Source: Actinomadura sp. KC06
Lineage (GTDB): Bacteria; Actinomycetota; Actinomycetes; Streptosporangiales; Streptosporangiaceae
Reading direction: 5' to 3'
Length of the DNA: 64,000 nt
NCBI RefSeq assembly: GCF_004348735.1
Contig: NZ_SMKT01000010.1
Span: forward strand, 1 to 64,000
Shown here in pieces: positions 7,483 through 14,653 of this stretch. Below the pieces are notes generated by a model, which was not told the DNA's origin, searched no databases, and saw only the letters and a list, made by a program, of their open reading frames with translations. The first letter of the stretch is position 1. Each line of letters begins with the position of its first letter. Both the position numbers and the translations under genes were made by a program.

Positions 7483-8454
7483 ATGCTCGACACCGCACCG
7501 GCGGTGCGGAAAGCGCCCGGCCGGAGATCCTCCGGCCGGGCGCGCGCCCGCCGCGGGCCCCGCCTCGGGCCCTACCTGCTGATCGCGCCGACCGTGGTCG
7601 TGATCGCCATCCTGATGTTCTGGCCGATGATCCAGATCGGCATCATGTCGTTCCAGAAGGTCGGCAACCGCCAGCTGCGCGGCGAGCCGGCCGAGTCGGT
7701 CGGCACCGAGAACTTCGACACGATCCTCAACGACCCCTTCTTCTGGCAGACCTTCCGGCACACCGTGCTGTTCGCCGTCGTCGCGGTGTCGCTGACCATG
7801 CTCGTCGGGACGCTGGTCGGGCTGCTGCTCAGCAAGCTCGGCAAGAGGATGTCGTCGTTCGTCGCGGGCGGCGTCATGGTCGCCTGGGCCACCCCTCCGG
7901 TCACCGCGGCGATCATCTTCACCTGGCTGTTCGGCTCGACCGGCGGCGTCGTCAACTGGACCCTCGACCTGCTGCCGAACTTCCTCGTCGGCGGCGGCTG
8001 GTCCGACTACAACTGGTTCGCCACGCCGCTGTCCACGTACACCGTGCTCACCGTGTGCGTCGTCTGGCAGGCGTGCCCGTTCGTCGCCGTGTCCGTCCTG
8101 GCCGGCCTGAAGAGCATCCCCGGCGAGCTGTACGAGGCCGCCCGGGTGGACGGATCGGGCCCGTGGCGGACGTTCTGGAGCCTCACCTACCCGATGCTCA
8201 AGCCGATCTTCCTCGTGCTGATCGTGATGTCGATCATCTGGGACTTCAAGGTCTTCACACAGCTGTTCATCATGTCCGGGATGGCGAACCGCGACGCGTT
8301 CAACCTGTCGCTCTACGGCTACTCCGAGGCGTTCGGGTCGCTCAATCCGAAGCTCGGCATGGGCTCGGCGATCGCGCTGGTGCTCACGGTCATCCTGCTC
8401 ATCGTCACCGCCCTCTACGTGCGGGTCATGGTGCGCCAGGGGGAGACGAAATGA
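7483..8454 (+). CDS. Sugar ABC transporter permease, MalF/UgpA type
   Basis: A 323-residue integral membrane protein starting at ATG 7483, 22 bp after the binding-protein gene. A basic cytoplasmic N-terminus (GRRSSGRARARRGPRLG) precedes TM1 (YLLIAPTVVVIAILMFWPMI). The cytoplasmic EAA loop, which docks the ATPase, is YEAARVDGSGPWRTFWSLTY near residues 210-230. It overlaps the next permease by 4 bp (ATGA), implying coupled translation. No ATPase gene is present; actinobacterial sugar importers of this kind usually share a distant MsiK-type ATPase. Confidence 0.93.
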   Translation: MLDTAPAVRKAPGRRSSGRARARRGPRLGPYLLIAPTVVVIAILMFWPMIQIGIMSFQKVGNRQLRGEPAESVGTENFDTILNDPFFWQTFRHTVLFAVVAVSLTMLVGTLVGLLLSKLGKRMSSFVAGGVMVAWATPPVTAAIIFTWLFGSTGGVVNWTLDLLPNFLVGGGWSDYNWFATPLSTYTVLTVCVVWQACPFVAVSVLAGLKSIPGELYEAARVDGSGPWRTFWSLTYPMLKPIFLVLIVMSIIWDFKVFTQLFIMSGMANRDAFNLSLYGYSEAFGSLNPKLGMGSAIALVLTVILLIVTALYVRVMVRQGETK

Positions 8455-9341
8455 CGACCATGACAACGAGGCGCCAGGCCGGCACGCGGCGCCGTCCGCC
8501 CTCCAAGAAGCTGCGCCGCAAGATCATCCTGAACACGACGGGGGTGGTGGTCTTCCTCCTCGCCGTCTTCCCCGTCTTCTGGATGGCGTCCACCGCCTTC
8601 AAGCCCAACGACGAGATCTTCAGCACGACGCCGAAGCCGTTCCCCGCGCACCCGACGCTGGACCACTTCGACGTGGTGCTGAACGGCGGCATCGCCGAGG
8701 TCAGCTTCTGGGAGTACTTCCGCAACAGCGCGATCCTCGCGCTCGTCACCGTCGTCGCGTCGAGCCTGCTCGCGCTGCTCGCGGCGGTGGCCGTGGCGAG
8801 GTTCCGCTTCCGGTTCCGCACCACCTTCCTGATCATGCTGCTGATCGTGCAGATGGTGCCGCTGGAGGCGCTGGTCATCCCGCTGTTCCTCGACCTGAAG
8901 AAGCTCGACCTGCTGAACAGCCTGTCGGGCCTCGTCATCGTCTACATCGGCTTCGCCGTGCCGTTCGCGATCTGGATGCTGCGAAGTTTCGTCGCCGCGG
9001 TACCGCGCGAACTGGAGGAGGCGGCCGCCATCGACGGCGCCGGACCGATCCGGACGTTCTTCCGGGTCATGCTCCCGCTCGTCGCACCCGGACTGGTCGC
9101 CACCAGCATCTTCTCGTTCATCACCGCCTGGAACGAGTTCATCTTCGCCTTCACGTTCCTCGACGACCAGAACAAGTACACCCTCCCGATCATGCTGCAG
9201 TTCTTCTTCGGCCGCAGCGGCAACGCCTGGGGGCCCATCATGGCAGCGTCGACGCTGCTCACCATTCCCGTCATCGTGTTCTTCCTGCTCGTCCAGCGCC
9301 GCATGGTGTCCGGCCTCACCGCCGGGGCGGTGAAGGGGTGA
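8451..9341 (+). CDS. Sugar ABC transporter permease, MalG/UgpE type
   Basis: A 296-residue partner permease. Its ATG at 8451 overlaps the preceding stop. A basic N-terminus (RRQAGTRRRPPSKKLRRK) precedes TM1 (IILNTTGVVVFLLAVFPVFW). The EAA loop is ELEEAAAIDGAGPIRTFFRV and the last helix ends FFLLVQRRMVSGLTAGAVKG, typical for MalG-like subunits. With the 7483 permease it forms the heterodimeric channel. Its stop overlaps the GTG of the GH3 gene (GTGA), so the hydrolase is translationally tied to uptake. Confidence 0.93.
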   Translation: MTTMTTRRQAGTRRRPPSKKLRRKIILNTTGVVVFLLAVFPVFWMASTAFKPNDEIFSTTPKPFPAHPTLDHFDVVLNGGIAEVSFWEYFRNSAILALVTVVASSLLALLAAVAVARFRFRFRTTFLIMLLIVQMVPLEALVIPLFLDLKKLDLLNSLSGLVIVYIGFAVPFAIWMLRSFVAAVPRELEEAAAIDGAGPIRTFFRVMLPLVAPGLVATSIFSFITAWNEFIFAFTFLDDQNKYTLPIMLQFFFGRSGNAWGPIMAASTLLTIPVIVFFLLVQRRMVSGLTAGAVKG

Positions 9342-10804
9342 CCACCGACGACATCGCGACCACCGCGGACATCGCCCGGCTCGCCCGCGGCACCCTCCTC
9401 CCCTCCTTCCCCGGACCGACCGCGCCGCGCTGGCTGCTGGACGAGCTGGAGGCCGGCCTCGCCGGCGTCACCCTGTTCGCCCTCACCGGCAACGTGCAGA
9501 GCCCGGAGTCCCTCGCAGCGCTCACCGCGCAGATGCGCAAGGCCGGCGACCCGTTCGTCACGATCGACGAGGAGGGCGGCGACGTCACCCGCCTCGGCGG
9601 CCACCAGACGGGCAGCCCCTACCCGGGCAACGCGGCGCTCGGCGCCGTCGACGACCCGGAGCTGACCCGGCGGATCTACCGGTCCCTGGGCGCCGAGCTG
9701 GCCGACGTCGGCGTCAACTTCAACTTCGCGCCGTCCGTGGACGTCAACACCGCCGACGACAACCCGGTGATCGGCACCCGCTCGTTCGGGTCCGACCCCG
9801 AGCTCGTCGCCCGGCACGCCGCCGCGTCCGTCACCGGCACGCAGGAGGCGGGCGTCGCGGCCTGCGCGAAGCACTTCCCCGGCCACGGCGCCACCGTGGA
9901 CGACTCGCACCTGTCGATCCCGCTCGTCGACGCCGACCTGGAGCTGCTGGACCGGCGCGAGCTGGTCCCGTTCCGGGCGGCGATCGAGGCCGGCACCCGC
10001 GCGGTGATGACCGGGCACCTCAACCTGCCCACCATCACCCGCGGGGTGCCGGCGACCCTCTCCCCCGAGGCGATCACCGGGCTGCTCCGCGAGCATCTCG
10101 GCTACCAGGGGGTGATCGTCACCGACGCGCTCGACATGGAGGGCGCGAGCGGCGCGATCGGCATCCCCGAGGCGTCCGTCCGGGCGCTCATCGCGGGCGC
10201 CGACCTGCTGTGCCTCGGCCCGAAGGAGCACGCCGAGACCCTCGAGGCGACCCTCGCCGCCATCGGCGAGGCCGTCCGCACCGGGCGGCTGTCGCCGCAC
10301 CGGCTGCAGGACGCCGCGGACCGCACGCGCCGGCTCAAGGAATGGCTCGACGGCCACTCCTCCGCCGTCGTCGACCGCGCCGCCGGCCTGGAGGCGGCCC
10401 GCCGCGCCATCCGCGTGTCGGGCTCCCTGCCCGGCTGGGACGGCGCGCCGCTCGTCGTCGAGACGGAGTCCACCGGCAACATCGCCATGGGCCCGACCCC
10501 CTGGGGCCTGAGCCCGTGGGCGCCCGACGCCGTGCAGGTGGACGGGGCGAACGGGGCGGCGGACCGGGTCCTGGACCGTGCCAAGGGACGCGGCCTCATC
10601 GTCGTGCTCCGCGACGCGCACCGCCACGCCGCCCAGCGCGCCCTCACCACCGCCCTGCTGACGGCCCGTCCGGACACCGTCGTGGTGGAGATGGGACTGC
10701 CCGTGTGGCGCCCCGGCTCCGCCGTGTACCTCGCGTCCTACGGCGCCGCCGCCGCCAACGCCCAAGCCGTCGCCGAACTCTTGGGCCTGACCCCCGCCAC
10801 CTGA
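9338..10804 (+). CDS. GH3 beta-N-acetylhexosaminidase (NagZ-like)
   Basis: A 488-residue glycoside hydrolase family 3 protein from GTG 9338. It carries the NagZ-type loop KHFPGHGATVDDSHLSIP, whose His/Asp acid-base dyad distinguishes GH3 hexosaminidases from beta-glucosidases, and the nucleophile region IVTDALDMEGASG. Upstream signature segments are VTIDEEGGDVTRLGG and VNFNFAPSVDVN. There is no signal peptide, so it acts in the cytoplasm on imported product. After the NagZ barrel (about residues 1-340) comes a second domain of about 140 residues. Placement as the last gene of a transporter operon suggests intracellular cleavage of N-acetylglucosamine-containing sugars, from chitin or recycled cell wall. 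Confidence 0.9.
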   Translation: MTTDDIATTADIARLARGTLLPSFPGPTAPRWLLDELEAGLAGVTLFALTGNVQSPESLAALTAQMRKAGDPFVTIDEEGGDVTRLGGHQTGSPYPGNAALGAVDDPELTRRIYRSLGAELADVGVNFNFAPSVDVNTADDNPVIGTRSFGSDPELVARHAAASVTGTQEAGVAACAKHFPGHGATVDDSHLSIPLVDADLELLDRRELVPFRAAIEAGTRAVMTGHLNLPTITRGVPATLSPEAITGLLREHLGYQGVIVTDALDMEGASGAIGIPEASVRALIAGADLLCLGPKEHAETLEATLAAIGEAVRTGRLSPHRLQDAADRTRRLKEWLDGHSSAVVDRAAGLEAARRAIRVSGSLPGWDGAPLVVETESTGNIAMGPTPWGLSPWAPDAVQVDGANGAADRVLDRAKGRGLIVVLRDAHRHAAQRALTTALLTARPDTVVVEMGLPVWRPGSAVYLASYGAAAANAQAVAELLGLTPAT

Positions 10805-10825
10805 CCCGCCAACGAAAGACCCGCG

Positions 10826-10865
10826 ACGCGCCCGCCGGACAACAGCCCGGTTCCGCCGGGCGCGT
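10826..10865 (+). terminator. Hairpin terminator of the sugar operon
   Basis: ACGCGCCCG (10826-10834) pairs with CGGGCGCGT (10857-10865), with further pairing of CCGG/CCGG inside, 22 bp after the GH3 stop. There is no long U-tract, as is common in GC-rich actinomycetes. Confidence 0.7.
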
Positions 10866-11109
10866 TGCGCTGTGCCTAGTGCAGCGCTCTCCTCCTTCGG
10901 GCGCTGGGCGCCCTCCATCGTCGAGCACTGCGCGCGATCGCTGCATCGCTTCGTCTCGCCTTGACGGCTCGCTGCGCGATCAGGTTTCTCGCAAGCTCGA
11001 AACCTGCCTTCGGACGCGATCGCAGGCGTTGAGGTTGTCGCATGGTTGCGGCGGTGGCCGAGGTAGGTGGTCCGGGGGTCGCGGTGCCGGAGCGGTGCGG
11101 CGGACAAGC
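10866..11109. other. Intergenic stretch with possible dispersed-repeat sequence
   Basis: No credible gene is seen. The stretch is built of short palindromic and near-repeated words (GCGCTCTC, GGGCGCTGGGCGCCC, GCGCGATCGC, CTGCGCGATCAG). It includes a perfect 8-bp inverted repeat, CAGGTTTC (10981-10988) with GAAACCTG (10999-11006), around a 10-nt loop. The texture resembles REP-like extragenic palindromic elements, but one copy in a window cannot prove this. Confidence 0.45.
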
Positions 11110-11115
11110 GATAAT
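11110..11115 (+). promoter_or_regulatory. -10 element GATAAT for a leaderless Rrf2 transcript
   Basis: GATAAT ends 6 nt before the ATG at 11122, so transcription would start at or next to the start codon. No Shine-Dalgarno sequence is present, which supports a leaderless mRNA. Confidence 0.55.
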
Positions 11116-11121
11116 GGTCGT

Positions 11122-11586
11122 ATGCGATTGTCCGCCCGGGTCGACTATGCGTTGCGCGCCGCTGCCGAGCTGGCGGTCGCCGGGAGCCACCCGGTGACCG
11201 CGGTACAGCTCGCGGAGGCGCAGCAGATCCCGCCCAAATTCCTGGAGAACATCCTCGGCCAGCTGCGCCGGTCCGGTCTCGTCCGGAGCCAGCGGGGACC
11301 CGAGGGCGGCTACTGGCTGGCGCGGCCGGCCGACAAGATCTCCCTCGCCGACATCATCCGTGCCATCGACGGGCCGCTGCTCGGCGTGCGGGGCGAGCGC
11401 CCCGAGCACGTCGGGTACCAGGGGCCCGCGCGTTCGCTGCAGGACGTGTGGATCGCGCTGCGCGCCAGCGAGCGGTCCATCCTGGAGCAGGTCACGCTCG
11501 CGCACATCGCCGAAGGGAAACTGCCCGAGCCCGTCCAGAAACTGACCGAGGACCCGTCCGCCTGGGAAAGCCCCTCGTTCATCTGA
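11122..11586 (+). CDS. Rrf2-family transcriptional regulator without cluster cysteines
   Basis: A 154-residue protein with the Rrf2 winged-helix pattern: MRLSARVDYALRAAAELAVA, then QLAEAQQIPPKFLENILGQL, then the wing SQRGPEGGYWLARP. Characterised Fe-S members (IscR, NsrR, RsrR) use three cysteines in the region after the wing. Here that stretch (GPLLGVRGERPEHVGYQGPA) has none, so it probably senses through another route. It sits 9 bp upstream of nei2 on the same strand, so the two may be co-transcribed; oxidative or DNA-damage input is only inference. Confidence 0.9.
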   Translation: MRLSARVDYALRAAAELAVAGSHPVTAVQLAEAQQIPPKFLENILGQLRRSGLVRSQRGPEGGYWLARPADKISLADIIRAIDGPLLGVRGERPEHVGYQGPARSLQDVWIALRASERSILEQVTLAHIAEGKLPEPVQKLTEDPSAWESPSFI

Positions 11587-11595
11587 GGCCCTTCC

Positions 11596-12387
11596 ATGCC
11601 GGAAGGTGACGTCGTCTGGCTGACCGCCCGGCGCCTGCGCGAGGCGCTCGCCGGGCGGCCGCTGGTGCGTTCCGACTTCCGCGTCCCCCGGTTCGCGACC
11701 GCGGACCTGCGGGGACGCACCGTCCTGGACGCCGTGTCGCGCGGCAAGCACCTCCTCGTCAGGGTCGAGGGCGGGCTGACCGTCCACACCCATCTGCTGA
11801 TGGAGGGGCGCTGGCAGATCCGCCGGGCCGGGCCCGTGCCGCGCGACCACCGCGTCCGGCTCGTCCTGGCGAACGCGGAATGGCAGGCGGTCGGCCACTC
11901 CCTGGGCCTGGTCGAGCTGGTGCGCACCGCCGAGGAGGATCAGGCGGTCGGCCATCTCGGGCCTGACCTGCTCGATCCCGGCTGGGGGCAGGAGACGGCC
12001 GCGGCGGCGGTCGCGCGGCTGGAGGAGGACCCCGGCCGGACGATCGGGGAGGCGGTGCTCGACCAGACCCGGCTGGCCGGGATCGGCAATGTCTACAAGG
12101 CCGAGATCCTGTTTCTGCGGGGCGTCCACCCATGGACCCTGGTCGGGAACGTTCCCGACCTTCTCGGCCTTGTGGAGCTCTCTCACAGGCTGCTGGACCT
12201 CAACAAGGACCGGCACGGCCACATCACCACCGGCGACCTGGCCCGCGGACGCGAGCACTGGGTCTACGGCCGCGCCGGACGCCCTTGCCGCCGCTGCGGA
12301 ACCCGCATCGAACGCGGCGAGCAGACGTCCCACGGCGGCAAGCGCATCACGTATTGGTGCCCCCGCTGCCAACCGGCCCCCGGCTAG
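11596..12387 (+). CDS. nei2: Endonuclease VIII-like DNA glycosylase/AP lyase Nei2
   Basis: A 263-residue Fpg/Nei-family enzyme that removes oxidised bases and nicks the abasic site. The N-terminus MPEGD supplies the catalytic proline (exposed after Met removal) and the glutamate next to it. A conserved lysine occurs in SRGKHLLVRVE. The H2TH region holds DQTRLAGIGNVYKAEILF. The C-terminal zinc finger is CRRCGTRIERGEQTSHGGKR followed by CPRC. PEGD rather than PELP after Met favours Nei over Fpg. It follows an Rrf2 regulator. Confidence 0.92.
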   Translation: MPEGDVVWLTARRLREALAGRPLVRSDFRVPRFATADLRGRTVLDAVSRGKHLLVRVEGGLTVHTHLLMEGRWQIRRAGPVPRDHRVRLVLANAEWQAVGHSLGLVELVRTAEEDQAVGHLGPDLLDPGWGQETAAAAVARLEEDPGRTIGEAVLDQTRLAGIGNVYKAEILFLRGVHPWTLVGNVPDLLGLVELSHRLLDLNKDRHGHITTGDLARGREHWVYGRAGRPCRRCGTRIERGEQTSHGGKRITYWCPRCQPAPG

Positions 12388-12530
12388 AGGTCGACGCCCG
12401 CCCGTCGCCCGGGTCGACTGGGGCGGGTCGCCGCCTGGCGGGGCGCTGGATCCGGGCGCCCGTGTTGAGAATCCTCGGTGTGCGATCGTTCCAAGTCAAT
12501 TCTCGGGTTTTCTTATTGATCTCCTCGCCG

Positions 12531-12536
12531 TAGCTT
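12531..12536 (+). promoter_or_regulatory. -10 element TAGCTT for a leaderless LysR transcript
   Basis: TAGCTT is followed by exactly 7 nt and then the GTG at 12544, with no Shine-Dalgarno sequence. The same TAnnnT-N7-start spacing recurs at other genes in this window. Confidence 0.5.
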
Positions 12537-12543
12537 GGGTCTT

Positions 12544-13428
12544 GTGACCCTGGACGATCTGCGCGTGTTCGTGGCCGTGTGCGCGGCGGGCAATCTCAGC
12601 GCGGTGGCGCGCGATCTGTCGTGCAGCCAGTCGGCGGTCAGCCAGCATGTGAAGCGGCTGGAACGGGAGACCGGGCTGGTGCTGCTGGAGCGGCGTCCGC
12701 GCGGGGTGGTGCCGACGCGGGCGGGACGCGTCCTGCGGCAGGCCGCGGCCGAGGGGCTCTCCGGGCTGGACGCCGCGCTGCGCCATCTCGACGACCTGCG
12801 ACGCGGCGTCGGCGGGACGGTGCGGGTCGCGACGGGGGCGACCACCGTCCGGCATTTCATGGCGGCGGGCGTGGCGGCGTTCCGGGGCCGCCATCCCGAG
12901 GCGGCGCTGCAGTTCGAGACCGCGGGGTCCAGCCGGCGGTGCCTGGAGGCCGTCCGCTCGCATGCCGCCGATCTCGCTTGGGTGACGACCGGGCCGCCGC
13001 TGGAGGGTGTCGAGCAGCGGGCCTCTCACGAGCTGCCGTGGATGCTCGCCGTCCACGCCGATGATCCGCTGGCCCGGCGGACGGCCATCGCGCTGGAGGA
13101 CCTGTCGGGCATCCGGCACATCGAGCTGCCCGAGCACTCCACCTCGCGCCTGCATCTGGAGACGCACCTCGAACGGCACGGGGTGCGGCTGACGTCCACC
13201 ACGAGCGTCGCCGACTGGGACACCGCGCTGCTGCTCGCCGAACTGGGGCTGGGCCACGCGATCCTGCCCGCACTGCCGGGATGGGGGCGCGGGAGCGGGG
13301 ACGTCCGGCTGGTGCCCATCCCGGACCTCCCGCCGCTCACCGCGGGGTGGGCGGCACGGCGGTGGGACGCGCTGAGCCCGCTCGCCGTCGAGTTCGCCGA
13401 CACCGTCCTGGAGCATCTGCGGACGTGA
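12544..13428 (+). CDS. LysR-family transcriptional regulator
   Basis: A 294-residue protein from GTG 12544; an in-frame TTG at 12535 is possible but overlaps the -10. The N-terminal winged HTH is LDDLRVFVAVCAAGNLSAVA, DLSCSQSAVSQHVKRLERET, then LVLLERRPRGVVPTRAG. The periplasmic-binding-like effector domain follows (GTVRVATGATTVRHFMAAGV, WMLAVHADDPLARR, LLLAELGLGHAILPALPGWG). There is no divergent partner gene; its neighbours are nei2 upstream and a convergent dps. Target unknown. Confidence 0.92.
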   Translation: MTLDDLRVFVAVCAAGNLSAVARDLSCSQSAVSQHVKRLERETGLVLLERRPRGVVPTRAGRVLRQAAAEGLSGLDAALRHLDDLRRGVGGTVRVATGATTVRHFMAAGVAAFRGRHPEAALQFETAGSSRRCLEAVRSHAADLAWVTTGPPLEGVEQRASHELPWMLAVHADDPLARRTAIALEDLSGIRHIELPEHSTSRLHLETHLERHGVRLTSTTSVADWDTALLLAELGLGHAILPALPGWGRGSGDVRLVPIPDLPPLTAGWAARRWDALSPLAVEFADTVLEHLRT

Positions 13429-13431
13429 AAC

Positions 13432-13472
13432 GGCCCCGGACCTCGCAGGAACGGTCGGCGAGGGCCGGGGCC
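13432..13472. terminator. Hairpin terminator between LysR and dps
   Basis: GGCCCCGGACCTCGC (13432-13446) pairs with GCGAGGGCCGGGGCC (13458-13472), with one bulged or mismatched position. It starts 4 bp after the LysR stop and could also stop transcripts from the convergent dps gene. Confidence 0.8.
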
Positions 13473-13550
13473 TCGTCGGCTCCGGGGCGGCGCGCCGGGG
13501 ATCGCGGCGGCGCGCCTTGCCAGGCCGGCGTCATTGGGCTCCTGGACGCG

Positions 13551-14018
13551 TCAGGTCTGCGCCTGGAACATCCAGTGCTGCTTCTCCAGTTCGCGGGCGA
13601 TGCCGATGAGCAGGTCCTGCGTCACCGGGTCGGGCTCGTCGGTGACCGCGATGCGCTCGCGGAACCGCGCGATGATCTGCGCCAGGATATCGGTGACCGC
13701 GGCGACGACCTTGTCGTCGTCGAGATAGCCGCCCTCCAGCTGCGGAAGCCTCGTGCGGTCGGCGACCGTGCGGGCGCGGCCGTCGGGGTTCACGCCGATC
13801 GTGACGGCGCGTTCGGCCACGTCGTCCTGGCCGCTGCGGGCGAGGGCGACGATCTCGTCAAGGTGCTCGTGGACGACTTTGAAGTTGCGTCCGGTGAGGT
13901 TCCAGTGCGCCTGCTTGGCGACCAGGGAAAGGTCGATCAGGTCGATGAGGGAGCCCTGCAGGGCGTCCCCTGCGACCTTCTTGGCCTCGTCGTCGATCGG
14001 GCTCTTGACCGCCGCCAT
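13551..14018 (-). CDS. dps: Dps/ferritin-like DNA-protection protein
   Basis: A 155-residue protein from ATG 14018 with GGAAGGAG upstream. The Dps ferroxidase signature at the dimer interface is clear: LSLVAKQAHWNLTGRNFK, then HEHLDEIV (His, Asp and Glu ligands), and the later DILAQIIARFRERI and ARELEKQHWMFQAQ helices. It should form a dodecamer that oxidises and stores iron and shields DNA during stress. A GTTAC-type repeat lies just upstream. It neighbours ClgR and a DNA glycosylase, which suits a stress role. Confidence 0.93.
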   Translation of the reverse strand: MAAVKSPIDDEAKKVAGDALQGSLIDLIDLSLVAKQAHWNLTGRNFKVVHEHLDEIVALARSGQDDVAERAVTIGVNPDGRARTVADRTRLPQLEGGYLDDDKVVAAVTDILAQIIARFRERIAVTDEPDPVTQDLLIGIARELEKQHWMFQAQT

Positions 14019-14038
14019 GATGGGGCTCCTTCCGCGTC

Positions 14039-14056
14039 GTTACGGGTAACCGTTAC
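14039..14056 (-). promoter_or_regulatory. Triple GTTAC/GTAAC operator upstream of dps
   Basis: Half-sites GTTAC (14039-14043), GTAAC (14046-14050) and GTTAC (14052-14056) alternate in orientation, giving two overlapping inverted repeats. They lie 21-38 bp before the dps start, where a regulator would overlap or follow the promoter. The regulator is unknown. Confidence 0.5.
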
Positions 14057-14085
14057 AACACGGGAACCTCCCCGCAAATGCCGCA

Positions 14086-14133
14086 TTCATGCGTGAGACC
14101 GCGCACACCCGCGGCCCCGATCGGACGCATGAA
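14086..14133. repeat. 9-bp perfect inverted repeat with 30-nt spacer
   Basis: TTCATGCGT (14086-14094) and ACGCATGAA (14125-14133) are exact complements. They lie between the clgR stop (14186) and the dps promoter, so the element may be the clgR terminator or a dps regulatory site. Confidence 0.45.
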
Positions 14134-14185
14134 CGCCCGGGAAGCGCCCGAGAACAGGCGTCGACGACGGGCCGTCGAGAGCGGG

Positions 14186-14542
14186 TCAGGCCGCGACCAT
14201 GTCGGCGCGGAACTCCCCGGTGATCTCTTCGGGCGTCTCCGGGATGCTGTCGGCGGAAATGCGCTCGTGCTCCGGCGGCGCGCCCGCCATGACGGGCTCG
14301 TGCTGCAGCTCGGCCAGGGCCAGCTGGTCCGCCACGTCCCTGAGGACGTGCGACAGCGGAACGCCGAGCGCCTTGCAGATCGAGGACAGCAGTTCCGACG
14401 ATGCCTCTTTCTGCCCCCGTTCCACCTCGGACAGGTAGCCGAGTGACACCCGCGCGGCCGCGGACACCTCACGGAGGGTGCGTCCCTGGCGCAGCCGCAG
14501 CTGCCGCAGTACGTCACCGAGCAGCTGGCGAAGCAGGACCAT
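14186..14542 (-). CDS. clgR: Clp gene regulator ClgR (XRE-type HTH)
   Basis: A 118-residue protein. I place the start at ATG 14542 ([20 protein letters not shown]) because the family begins there; the frame is open 30 bp further. The HTH is [20 protein letters not shown] followed by [20 protein letters not shown], essentially the ClgR signature. ClgR activates clpP, clpC and other proteolysis genes in actinobacteria. The C-terminus ends in VAA, matching the known Clp-dependent degradation tag. It lies just downstream of cinA, the usual actinobacterial order. Confidence 0.9.
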   Translation of the reverse strand: MVLLRQLLGDVLRQLRLRQGRTLREVSAAARVSLGYLSEVERGQKEASSELLSSICKALGVPLSHVLRDVADQLALAELQHEPVMAGAPPEHERISADSIPETPEEITGEFRADMVAA

Positions 14543-14629
14543 CGTCTCGCTCCCTCCCTCAGTTCGGACCATCTGCCGGTTCCACCGTACCCGGCTTGAC
14601 GGCGGCCATGGCAGACCGTTGAATTCGTG

Positions 14630-14642
14630 TTCGCTCGGAACG
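14630..14642 (-). promoter_or_regulatory. Possible regulator palindrome upstream of clgR
   Basis: GTTCGCTCGGAAC is an inverted repeat (GTTC/GAAC arms) 88 bp before the clgR start and just past the cinA stop. It contains the GTTCGC word found in ClgR-box-like sites, so self-activation is conceivable. The match is only partial. Confidence 0.3.
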
Positions 14643-14653
14643 TAACGCTGTAA

